Source: Stercorarius parasiticus (taxonomy: Eukaryota; Chordata; Aves; Charadriiformes; Stercorariidae). Taken from it: a stretch of DNA of 64,000 bases. The stretch's first letter is position 1. The number at the start of each line of letters is the position of its first letter. The notes beneath the pieces were generated by a model. The model was given only the letters and a program-made list of their open reading frames with translations, was not told where the DNA came from and searched no databases. Positions 37,501-49,500 of the stretch are shown piece by piece. The stretch covers positions 310,001 through 374,000 of the forward strand of contig VWZL01004604.1 of the NCBI GenBank assembly GCA_013396915.1, read 5' to 3'. The translations under genes and the position numbers were made by a program.

Positions 37501-40500
37501 GGACTTTGAATAGTGTGTCCCACGGAGTGTGCTGGTGACAGCACTGCGCCGGGAGAAGGTTCCCCGTCTCTGGGTGTGCTCAGTTCACCTGACCTGCTGG
37601 GGTGGTGGTCCATCGGCTTCTTTCCCCAGAAGATGTCTCTTATGATCCCAGTTAAAACTACTAGTAAGATACGTGGGTTTATACTGATGTGAGGTACGTG
37701 AGGTGAAACTGCCTTTTAGGAACCTGGGATTTCTTTCTTACCAGTTATCATCAAGAAGCATTTTCTATTTCTGGCAAGCTCTTTAGTGCCTTCGGTATGG
37801 GAGTTACCCAAGAAGTTGGGATTCGGAAGGGGAATAGATCAGTAATAATGCGACAAACTAACATACTTGTTTTTAATAATGTTGAAGAAGCTTTCATGGG
37901 CCGTAATGTGGGGGTCAGAGGATGGGGAGGGGGCTCCCCGCTCGAAGAGGTGAAGCTGGCGGGTGCTGTGCCTCCGCGCAGCCTTGTCCCACGCAGGGCT
38001 CACCGCAGACAGTGCGGCAGTATGTAGGTCCTCGCGGGATGCTCTGTGAATAACAGACTTGACTTAGCATGCGTGAGAGACTGGGACCACTTGATAGACC
38101 ACAAAAATAATGATTTTCATAGTTAATACGATTAAGTGTACTGTTTTTCATTATGTCGAATGTTTTGACTCTCAGAACGGCTCGGACGTCGAAGCGAGGT
38201 CCCTGTTCTTGTCATCTCCAAACACAGTGCAGAGTAGTCTTTAGAGCTCTTGAACAACATCTGTGGATGATAATTGCTTAGAGAGATCTAGAAGGGACTG
38301 GGAACGTTTATGTGGATAATGAGAAAATTCAGCACTCCACCAAGCAGGGTGCGTTGTGTTGGTTTTTTTTAATGGGAAGACATTCTTTAGGATAGAGCTC
38401 AGCCTTGAATGGATGGGATTAGGAAGACGGCTTTGGCAGAGGAGGCGCCTGTCGTCGTACCCGGCACCAGTCATTGGCTTTCTCTGATATGAGCTGAACT
38501 TCTGCAGTACTGCCGCTGCTGATGGCTGATGGATTACACTGCTCTCGCATCTGATCATCGTGGCAAATTTCTTTGTTACTTTTCTTCCCTGTGTCAGTTC
38601 CTTTCATTCATTTTCCAAGTTAAAAGAAAGTGTGATGTTTCTGAAAGAATAGGGTTATTTACTAGTTATAAACAGATACGTTTAAGGGTTGCGGTTTGAG
38701 TGGCTAATCTTGCTACTCACCTTTAGTTGCCAGGGAAATCATTTTTAATCCAGTCAAACATACAGATAGGACAAAACAGCAAGCGAGACTATCAAGTAAA
38801 TAATTACCTAGAATGCGACTGAAACCATACTTGTTATTATAAAGTCATCAGCAAAATGAAGCCAGCTTCAAACTCTTGTTCATGTAGTAGTTGCTGCAGC
38901 ATTTAGATCAGAGGATTATGTTTCTGGTTTCCCTGTGGTTTTTGTCTGTTGGACAGACACTTGACAAGGATCTGCTAAAAATACAACTATTTTCAGATTG
39001 TTTAATAATGTTTTTAGGATTTTGTGATGCAGATTTTGGCTACCATGTTCTTTTTCAGGGACTATGCTTTTAGTATCCAGTACTTACCTAGTTCTTTGTT
39101 AATTAGTGTTACCTGTTTCTAAAGCACTTTTGAAATGATATTAATAGATGCATTGCTTCACCAGTTACACAGCTACTACAGCGTGAATAGCTTTTGTTAC
39201 GATTTTAATGGGAATGTTGCCTGTCAGAACAGGAGCTTTAGGTGGCTGATTTCAGAAGTCGCACAGGCTCTGAGAGAGGAGGTCGTGGTTTTGGCGCTGT
39301 CGCTGCGTTGCTTTGACAGGCGGGCTCTTAAAGGCTTGTAACTGCAAACCAGGGGAATACCCTCCTGTCACGCTTCAGCTTCAGGGCATTAACAGGGTCA
39401 AGGCTTGGCAGTCAGGAGGTTCAAAGCCACATACGTCGCCAAAAAGAAATTTATCTCGAAGTGTATTACCGATTATGATCAAATCAATCACTCCCTTAAA
39501 ACATGTTGCCTTTGTGTAACAGGTATTGTCCTTTACTTGTGAGTTCAGAAACTGAAGACATGTAACTTTCAGAGTATCCTAAGCGGCTGTTGGTGTATTA
39601 TATGTGACTGGCATATGCTTGCACTTTTGTCTGCACTTTTTAATGACTTTTTTTTCTACTCTTCTGTTGTGTTGTTTTTTTTTTCTACTGCTCCCGTATT
39701 TTGAAATTGGGGGGGGTGTTGAACTAGTTTAATTTTAACATTTTTCAGGCAGTGTGAAATGATTGCTTAAACGTGTCAGATCTTGTCTCTGCTGAGAAAA
39801 AAAGTTAACATCATGATTCTTGCAAATAGATCATCAACGTGACTGACATTGTTTATTGTACTTCTGTTTTTAGAATAATATATAAATGCTCTATGTGTGA
39901 CACTGTGTTTACTCTACAACCTTTGCTCTATCGCCACTTTGATCAGCACATTGAAAACCAGAAGGTGTCTGTTTTCAAGTGTCCAGACTGTTCTCTTCTA
40001 TATGCACAGAAACAGCTTATGATGGATCATATCAAGGTGTGTAGGCATCTTCTCTTGTTTCGTTCGTAGATACCATGTGTCGTGCAATATATGCTGTGAG
40101 AAAATACTGTAAAAAGGCACAGAATAACAAGACGACTGCTGAAAGAAAGAGAGGTTAATAATTCCGAAAGAGGAGTCTGTGAATAACGTTCTCAAATGTT
40201 AAAATGTTATGTGTGTCTGTGATGTAATCACTAACTGGGTTTTTCTATATGAATGTTGGGGTTTGGTATACTAGGAGTATCTCGGTGCGTTGCATTCAAT
40301 TGGTCATTTTATCAAAATAATAGTGAAGTGAATTAGTCCGATCCTAATAAGTATTGAGCCTTATTTACAGTACTGTAAGTACTATTCCAGTGCCAGGAGC
40401 TGAGAATGCTGAGTACATTATAAAATCAAACCTTTGATGTTCACAATTCACCGATAGGAACAAGTATGTTTCCTGAATACACATAGAGGTTATTTGTGCG

Positions 40501-43500
40501 TGTGTTTACATACGAACATGAACACATACGTGCTTTAAAAAAAAAAAACACCTCGAAGTGGATTTTCTCATAAGGCCCTTAATAACTGAAGATTTACTGT
40601 CGTCCTTGCAAATCATGTTACTAAGAATCAACAGTCCCCTGGCTGTAATTTGTTAGCTGTGTATTTTAAATATGCTGTGTTACTTTGTTTTATATGTACC
40701 AAATCTGTTAGCAGTGCTGAAATTTCGTATGCCTTATTAACAAGATCCAGTGCCTGATAACAGCTGAAGTTATTTACGGCGTTGCAAAGCATTTGAATCC
40801 GGAATGGTAGCACTTAATTCAGCAGGTTTCTCCTGCAGTGATGCATGAGACTTAGTAAAATTTGTATACAGAGTAGTGGAGCACCGGACATCTTTCTTGT
40901 TCGGTAACACCATCATTTTGCATTTCAGTCTCAACTATGAAGTTGCATTGAAAAACAAGATCGCTGGTCTTGAAAAAACAGTTGGTCTTAAAGCCAATCT
41001 TAAACACTCAGAAATTCAAGGGCTGGATATTTTCTTTGTTTCAGACATTTTTGAGAATAAAATTAGGGGAGAAGAACGTACATGTGCAGTAACAGTATTA
41101 CTGCTTTTATTCAGAATTGCTAGTGCTTTTACGTTCAGGATGTGTGTATAGTAGTAGGGACAGCAGCAGACGGGTAGAAACTGGATTTCAGTTAAGGGGA
41201 AATGGAAGAGCCAGTAACAGGGTATGGATAAACACAGAAAAGGACTCGGGGAGAGGGCGAGCGCCAGACAAGGGCAGAGCTCAGCCCAGCTGCACAAGAA
41301 GTAATTGTTTGGTATGGCTAGACATAGGCCATCAAGGCAGAGAAGACCTGGCTGAAAGTAGAACAGAAAGGGATAGAAAGAAGCTCAGAAGGCAGCTATT
41401 TAAAGCTATAAAAAATAACCTGGAATAATTCCTGCAGATGTGAATGTTTCTTCCTGGCAAAATGTACGTCTGGTTTTCCCGTAACGGTGAGCTGTGAGAA
41501 GGTCTCTATCAGCCAGTGGGACCAGGTGGGGAAGGTCTGGGCTGGAGGTGCAGCACTCCTGGTGCTGCTGGTGTGGTCTGCCCCGGTCATTGGGACTCCA
41601 TGTTACGCTTTAATGCTTTTTGTTTGTTTTCAAATAACAAATTACATTTCAAGTATTGTATTTAAAAGACGTTTTGCAGCCCTCTCCTTTACTGCACAAC
41701 TTCCATGTGTTCTTAGAGCCAGTCAGTTGGTCCCGTGTGCTTTGCTTTTAAAAGTTGTTAAATAGAAGAACGTGTTCTACAGATCAGGTTGATATTTGCT
41801 GTGGAGCCAGCGTGTAGTCCCAAAAGCCACAGGATTTACGGAAGAACTTCATAATGAAGTATTGTACTGGAGTATCAGATTTGTGTTCTTGTATTCCCAG
41901 ATTCAAGAATGTATTGAATGTGTTCTTTTGTTTCTGAGGTTACCTGTAGGAAAAATAATTATATTTGGGACAGCTAGTCTTTTAGGTATGAGAGGGACCT
42001 TGAGAGGGGGATCCATGGTCAAAGCGTGATAAATCTGGGCCGCAGTCATCTTTGTTGGCCCAGAACCCTGCTGACTCAGTCCTCTTGTGTCCACGTTCAC
42101 ATACGGAACTCAGACACAGCTGAAGGCCAGGTCTTCCTGAACGGGTGCTCTTTTTGGTAGGCTCAGGTACCACACCAGCACGTGACACTGGCTGCAGAAA
42201 TGGGGGAAGGAGGAGGTGGAAGAGTTCTTCCCTTCCTACTGGTAGTTTACTTAAAGTCTAGAAAGAAATCAGTGAGGAAGCGCCACTACCTAAGAGCCGC
42301 AGGCTGCTTGAGAGCAGCTTGTTGGACACCTCTCAGCTGTGCCCTGGTCTTGGGGACCCCATCAGTCCTGCACACCTTTGCCTCCAAGGGCTGTTAGCAA
42401 CAGAGCCCCAAGTTGGGGTGCTCATAACCTGAGCATGGGGTAGGACAGGGCTTAACTCAGCCTTAACATAAAATATTCTTTCCAGAGTTGCCTTTTCTTG
42501 TCTTATTTACCAGTGTGCCAAGTCAAAATTTGTCGGTAAAAACTTTTCCTTCTTGGAAATCTCTAGTCGCGTAGTTTGAAATGAGGATGCTCAGCTAACT
42601 ATATTAGGTAAGTAAAGCAAGAAATTAAACTTAGCATAAAGTGCCTCTTCAGCCCTTTTTTCCTCCCTATTGAACAGCAATTTAAACCTAACCTAAAAAG
42701 TCTCCTTTTTGTTTGGTGAAAATGTCCAGCCACTGAAGAAAACCTCTCTTTAGCTACGGATGGTGTCTGTTAGTGCTGTTGACTAGTTTCTCTTTATGCT
42801 AGGCCTTGCTGTTACTTAATCATGTTTCTTTAAGTTAAGAAAATGTGATCTGACAATAGTATGACAAGGAAGTAAATGAAGACTTTTGATTCAGAGGGTC
42901 TTTGCATGTTGTCAGTACAACTGTATACATCTGTGTGAGTTTTGTACTTTTTTTTTTTCTCTTTTATTGTAGTCTATGCACGGAACTTTGAAAAGTGTTG
43001 AGGGGCCACCAAACCTGGGGATAAATCTGCCTCTCAGCACTAAACCCACAACTCAGAACTCAGCCAGTCACAACAAAGAGGACACAAAATCTGTCAATGG
43101 AACAGAAAAGTTGGAAAAGAAATCTCCGTCTCCCATGAAGAAAGCAGAGCCTAAAAAAGTCGCTAATCCTGGCTGGACATGTTGGGAGTGTGATAGGCTC
43201 TTCACTCAGAGAGACGTTTACATCTCTCACATGCGGAAAGAACATGGAAAGGTAAATGAATAATATGCAATTACAAAAAAGTGTATTAAACCTGAAATAC
43301 GAAGCTGTTTTTTTCCAAGTTCGGTTGTGTGTTTGCAAATAATGCCTTTAAGTTCCAGTGTTGTTCTTCTTTGTTCTTCTATCTGTTTCATGTTTCTCTC
43401 TTTGGCTGCTTAGTTTTCGTCATTTTCTGCATAGTTCTACTGAGAAAGTCCATATGCTCTTACTTAATTGTGGACTTGTTCATCCAGTACCACAATTTCA

Positions 43501-46500
43501 AGATGGAAAGGGCGAAAGATGTTCCGGTATTTCGTCCAAGTCATCTAATCTGATCCAGGTTCTTATTTCTTCCTTTGTGCCTTCTCAGTTCCCTCTGGGT
43601 AATTTGTTAACTGTTAGACTCAGGGAACGGAGTCTTGTTTTGTTTGTCCAATGTGTGGCAAACAGCATTTCATTTTAAAGGCAGACTCGCTCTGAGGTCG
43701 AGCCGTTGCTCCAGTCTTACACTTGCAGGTTCAGCCAACAAGTCGGCCCAGTTGAACAAGTTGAATTTTGTGTTCAAAACAGCTGGGTTTGAGAGAGCTT
43801 ACTTAGAATGGATTGAAGTGAAATACGGGAACGCTGTATTCTCAAGTCAGCAGGAAGACAGCTTGATGTCCTTGCTGCATCCCCTAGCTTTTCCCATGAC
43901 ATGAAATTAAGACGACTGGCAGGTAGGCAGTGGTGGAATGGACCCTTGGGTTGGCTGCGGCTGAGGCAGGCTGCAGCAAGCTGGAGGCTGGATGCTGGCA
44001 CTCGGCATCCTCTGCGGTCCGGTCCTGCTCTTTGCTCCTGAAAACCATCTCGTTCTTTTCTCAGCTGGGAAACAGGGAATTACACTCCTGTACTGTGCTG
44101 CGCTGCAGAAAAGGAGCAGAACTGGAAGGCATAACAGACTCCTTTGCCTAAGTGGAGAAGAATCATCCTGAGTGAAAATCTGTAGTTTTCAGGATGCTGA
44201 TACGCTATAATGAATGACAGCGCGTTTCCAGAGGTTTCTGTGTCCCTTCAAATTACAGTGCTTATCTCTAAAGCTGTTGTGCAAATTATTTTACTCTGTT
44301 TATAAACATTTTATGGAAACGCTGAAAATGCCAGATTACTGAGTGTCATCTCTAATTTCCCTACGACAACTTCTAGCAGATAGCACCCACGCCCAACTGA
44401 CAGGAGACTATTTCCGTGTTTCTCATACCTCCCACTCTGTTCTGTCAGCCTTCTTGCTGTAGAGCCCTGTAACTACGTCGCCAGTCCTCCCCGGGAAGAA
44501 ACACAGAAAACCAAAGGATTACGATTCAGAACTACATTTTCTTTTACCTGGCGCTGTTTTTACAGCTTGAGGGCATGAAAAGCAGACAAACAGCTGAGAT
44601 CATTGGTCTCCATTTGATTTCTCCAGTTGCTTTAAAAGACCTTTTTTTGCATTTCTGTCCCTTGAAGTCACTGAGGAGCTGCTAATTGCTGCAGTTTCAA
44701 GCCTAGCAGGTATATTCCCGACACTTCTGCTGCTGGATAGTGTCTGTAAAGAAACTCCATAAAACACGTTCCAGTCCCTGCGGCGTGCCTACGCACCGAG
44801 GATTCGTGTCTGATCTTGTAACACTCATACAATCATGGCTTAATTTTCTCTCAAAATCAGTCTCTTTAGCAGCATATAAAAACTGCTGGTCCGCTATGTT
44901 TTGTTGTTAGTCCAGCTAACTCGATCAGTGCTTTTACCGGCAAACAGAAGTAAGTTTAAGGCCAGGTGCATTTTACATTGATGCAATTCTTAAAAACAAA
45001 AGAACGCAGCCTCCCTGTGAAACTGTCACTTCAGGGTGAACTGGAGAGCGATACCCAGTCTGAGCACATCTACAGCAAAGTGGCAGAAGGCATGTAAAAT
45101 AAGGTTAGTAGCACATTGATAAGGTTTTCTAAATATGAGCTTTAAATATGGATCTTTCTGTCTCTGATGTTTATTGAGAATGTGCAATGTTACTTCAAGG
45201 ACAGCCCTTATTATGAAATATTAGGTAATTGTTGCACTCAAATATTGGCCTAAAGGCCCGTTTCATTGCTTACATTTATGTGCTATTTTTTACCCCTATT
45301 CAAGCGGTTCCTCAAATAACACAGAAGGCATATATATTTTAAAATGAATAGAGGTGCAACTCCACGTCTTCCAGAAATAGGTGATAAGGATCAGTTGCTA
45401 AGTTAAGAACGTTGCTATCTTAAGAATGCTAGGTGTGGTTTAAATGCTCTAAAATGATCTATGGAGAGTGTTTTTTAAAAACTTATTTTAAGCAATTCAC
45501 GAGCTATTCTCAAAGTCCATTGTCATGTAAGGTATTTGAAGATAATTAGTTTCAAACTTCTGATTGCTGGTTTTGCAGGATAAGAGTGAAAGTCTGGAGC
45601 TGTAACCCTTCTTAGCCGGATTATTCAGAGGTGTTCGTAGGAGAGGTATTGCCTCTTTGGACAGGTTCTTCCATTTCCAGACCTGACTGGGAAATCTCTA
45701 CACAGACAGACAGACTTGACTCACATTTTCTGTATCCTCTTCCCGAGCTGGTTGAAGGTAAGCCAGCTGTAGGATAGGAGAATGTGCAGCCACCTTGGTG
45801 TGACTCTGCCTCATCTTAAAAGTGCTGTGTAAAAAAAAAATAAAATAATAAATGTTATTAGCCCAGGCAAAGTGTGGTTCTAACACCTCTGTACAACTCC
45901 TGGCTTGAAACTGGATCACGTATGTCTGCACTCGGCCAGGCAGACATATGCTGAGCTTCCTAGGACTTGGCTGTGTTTCTGTGAAAGGACAGATGTTTTG
46001 TAAGCAGGAGTTGCTTTACCAATTCCGACTTGCTGTGCATCTAATTGAACATCCTCTTTTCTTCCTGTAAAGATGCTGTAGAACAGGTCCTCCTGCACCT
46101 AATTAACAGAAGTAATTTTTTAGTGCTTTTGGTTTTGGCTGCCGCTGCAGAAACTAAAACATCCGAAATACCATTCGGATCTCTGCCTGGAATCTTCCCA
46201 ACAGGTGTAGGATGAGTGTGGTGTCATGGATGTTCCCGGGGTAGTGCCCTCGGTGCTCTGGGAGGGACGGGGTCCTACCGAGCACAGTCCTGCTGCTGCT
46301 TTCCTGACTAAATGCCGGATGGCTCCGTGCCGCGCAGTGGCCTCGGCAGAGAGACGTGGACTGGCGTGGGTGAGCCTGTGTGTTTGTACAGCATGGTGCA
46401 GGGCTGGTTCTCGGTAACAGCCCTAATAGGACTTCACATTCTGTTTTATTTTATTTATTTTTATTTTATTTTATTTTATAAATTCTTCCCAGAGGAGTGC

Positions 46501-49500
46501 AGTCATAAGCACACTGCAAAACCATACTGCAAGATGTATTGATTAATGCATTAGCATTAATGAGCACGCACCGTGTGTACACACTGTAAGGTTTTCGCCT
46601 GTGACAATTCAAGAGCGAAATATGTTGATTTCCTTTTGTTTTAATTGGCCTTTAAACGTGAAAAGGAAGTCTGTGCCTCTAACAGCATTATGTTGACTCG
46701 CCCCAATAAAATTACCATATCATGGTTCCTAATGGGCTGCTTCACATTTGCATGAATGACCTTTCAGAACTGCTTTGCTTTCCTTCCCCCACACTCTGTG
46801 TGATTTTGGTCTCGATAGCGAGAGGTCTCTCATGTCGCTGCATCTGGTCTTACTGCTTTAGCCGTTCCAGACATCACTTTTTCCTGTGTACAAACCTTCC
46901 ACCATTCGCTCCAGAGTTTGCAGTAAATTATAATTTCCAGTAATGCCATCACCTCTACAGATCTCCTCTGCCTTGTCTGTAGCTGTTCCTGGGCAACGTA
47001 GCCATTAGAGAGCATATGAACATCAACATAAAGTTCAGTACTCGGAGCACAAGTATAAGATGGATGTTTCTCAGTTCCTGAAGCATTTCTGTGTGGCTTG
47101 AGTATTTAGGATTGAGAATTCTTTTTTATTATTTTTACTGATTAATATTAGGCACGTGGATTATTGTGCACCTCCATTTTTTAGGAATTTGTCACTTCCT
47201 CAGGAGGTAAGAATAAATGACCCTTTATATTATTCTGTGAAGAAAGTCTTTGCTGTTGAGTGCTTTGGAACGTAGGGACAGATCTTGGATGGACTCTCCA
47301 GAAGAGTCAAGAAGAGTCCAAATTCAGGTGTTGATCCAAGTCTTTTGCTCAGTGGCCTCAGTTGGAATAGTAGAATAAAATCTGGGGTTTTTTCAGTTTC
47401 CCAATAAATGCAGGGAAGAGAATGTTACTGATGCTATGAAGGAAACCTATTATCTCTGCTAGAGCAGGAAGAAGCAATCCAAGGGACCGGATTTTCCTTC
47501 TAGACACTTGACTGATCGTATGAAACCACTGCTGTTGATAGGACATGCCATTTGAACTGAGGTCTAGGACTGATGGAATTTAACAGACAGGGCCATGTCA
47601 TTCATTCTTGGGGCTTGTATAGTCTGCAATTTTGGAGACGGTATTTCTTCAGATACTAGAGCTCGTGCATCCGCGTTCAGCTGGAATGACGTAGATGGAG
47701 ACCACTCCATCCTTTCCAGCTTCCATCCTTTTCTTTCTCCTTCCACTTAAACTGTAGTATAAAACCCACAGAATTCCCCAAACAGATGGCCCTCAAGTTG
47801 GCATTGGACCATTCCTCTCATTTCTTCATGACTTTTCGGAGCCCTGTTGGTGTGTCAGTGTGTCCGTGATGTTGTGCTTTGGTCCTTACCATGTGCTCTT
47901 CACCCCTCCCTGTAGGTGACTGATAAGCTCTCAGTCAGCAGCTGCAGACGTAGTTTGGTGATGGGAAGGGAAAGGTTATGTTAGAGTGAAAGCGAATCTC
48001 TCGCCGTACGGCCTTTACTGAGCCAGAAATAATCCGCTCATCTTCCCTGCTTCTTTGGTGGAAGAAATTCCCTTCATCCACAGTCTGTGCCACCGGTTTC
48101 CAACTGGTGATAGCTGTGTGCGTAACTCGCGCTGGCCACACTGCTCTGAAAGAGTCCAGGTCCTCTGACTCCTGCAGTGTTGCTGTAGGAGGGCCATGTT
48201 CTTGAAGAGACAGTGCCAGACCCTGGTAAGTCGTGTTTCTTTCCTATTATCAAAAGGTTCGACACATGCACTGCTTGTACTGAGCTTTTTTAATTAATGC
48301 CATTTTTCTTCTTTTTTTTTTTAAGCAAATGAAGAAACACCCGTGTCGACAATGCGACAAATCTTTCAGTTCCTCCCATAGTTTATGTCGTCACAATCGT
48401 ATCAAGCACAAAGGCATTAGGAAGGTTTATACATGCTCGTAAGTTCTACTTTTATTTATTTAGAAACAGGACATAAACCTACAAAAAATGTTGTTAGTTG
48501 AATTTCTTTTCTTAGTTGTATAAAAGCCAGTGTCCCATTCTTCCAAATGAATCAGGTATTTAGATACGTAGGCGGGCCAAACTGTTGAGGCTGTCCTGAA
48601 GGCCTAGCAGGCCACTGAGGATGCAGGTACGTGAAGTCTGCTGTCTTTGGCGAGCAAATCTGAAACTTCACTGCGCTGAGAGTTTGCATGGCTGATCGTT
48701 CTATGGTGGTGAACTTGGTTTTCAGTGGTCTCTCAAATATACAACCCACTCTTCCAATCTACAAAAGCCAGTATTTGTAGTATTTTTCTCATACATAAAA
48801 CAGCACATAGTATCTAAAAATCCTTAGTGATGTTTAAGTGGCTGGAGAGACAATGCGTGACTTAATAGAAAAATCCACATCAGTCAGATAAGATCCATGA
48901 TACAAGTTTTCTGTACAATATGTTGCAAGATGGGAGCTCAGTCCCAAAAGCACGCGAGAGGTTTGGAAGCGATGAGGCTGGGTCCGTTTGGGAGAACAAA
49001 GCACAGATTGTGAAAGACAAGTTTGTTAGGCTGGTTGGCTTGAGGTTGGAAAGGGAGCTGAGGAGGAATTACTAGTGCCAAGGAAATAAAGTATTTGGAT
49101 TTGAATGCAGAATTAAGTGTCGTTTGGAGCTAGCATTCATCCTACATGGAAAGTGACTGCTTTCCCTATGAAATGTAAATTAAGGAGAACTTGGGAACAT
49201 GTCTAACAGAACGTACAGTTTGGTGATGTTAGCAGAGGTCCAAGAAACAAACTCAGATGCTCCCAGGTTTTATTCTGACTCACACTTTGTACCATTTTGA
49301 GTATTACCTTCAGAGAACTTCTCATTTGCTCGGTGTATAAATTGCTCAAACATTTCTAGTTTTATTTTGTAATTATGCTCATTTTCTTAATAATACTTAC
49401 CTTTGCAATTGATTGGAAAAACATTGTTGCTGTCTTTAATAGCTTGTACTCTAGACTGGGTTTATTTACTAACCCTATTTATATTCTTCAGAACACTATG

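Larger units (their letters stand above)
32449..39873 (+). other. ZNF532: ZNF532 intron between coding exons 3 and 4
   Basis: A 7.4-kb intron with donor GTAAGC and acceptor TTTTTAG. It contains a minus-strand CR1 (34688-35199) and a plus-strand CR1 (36252-36647) about 1 kb apart in head-to-head arrangement. GC-richer patches lie at about 35500-35720 and 36950-37610. No coding exon is recognised. Confidence 0.85.

Noticed and set aside
41140..42400. GC-richer intronic stretch that could be a decayed LTR or other element
   Set aside because: No terminal repeats, target-site duplications or translated retroviral motifs could be identified by eye.
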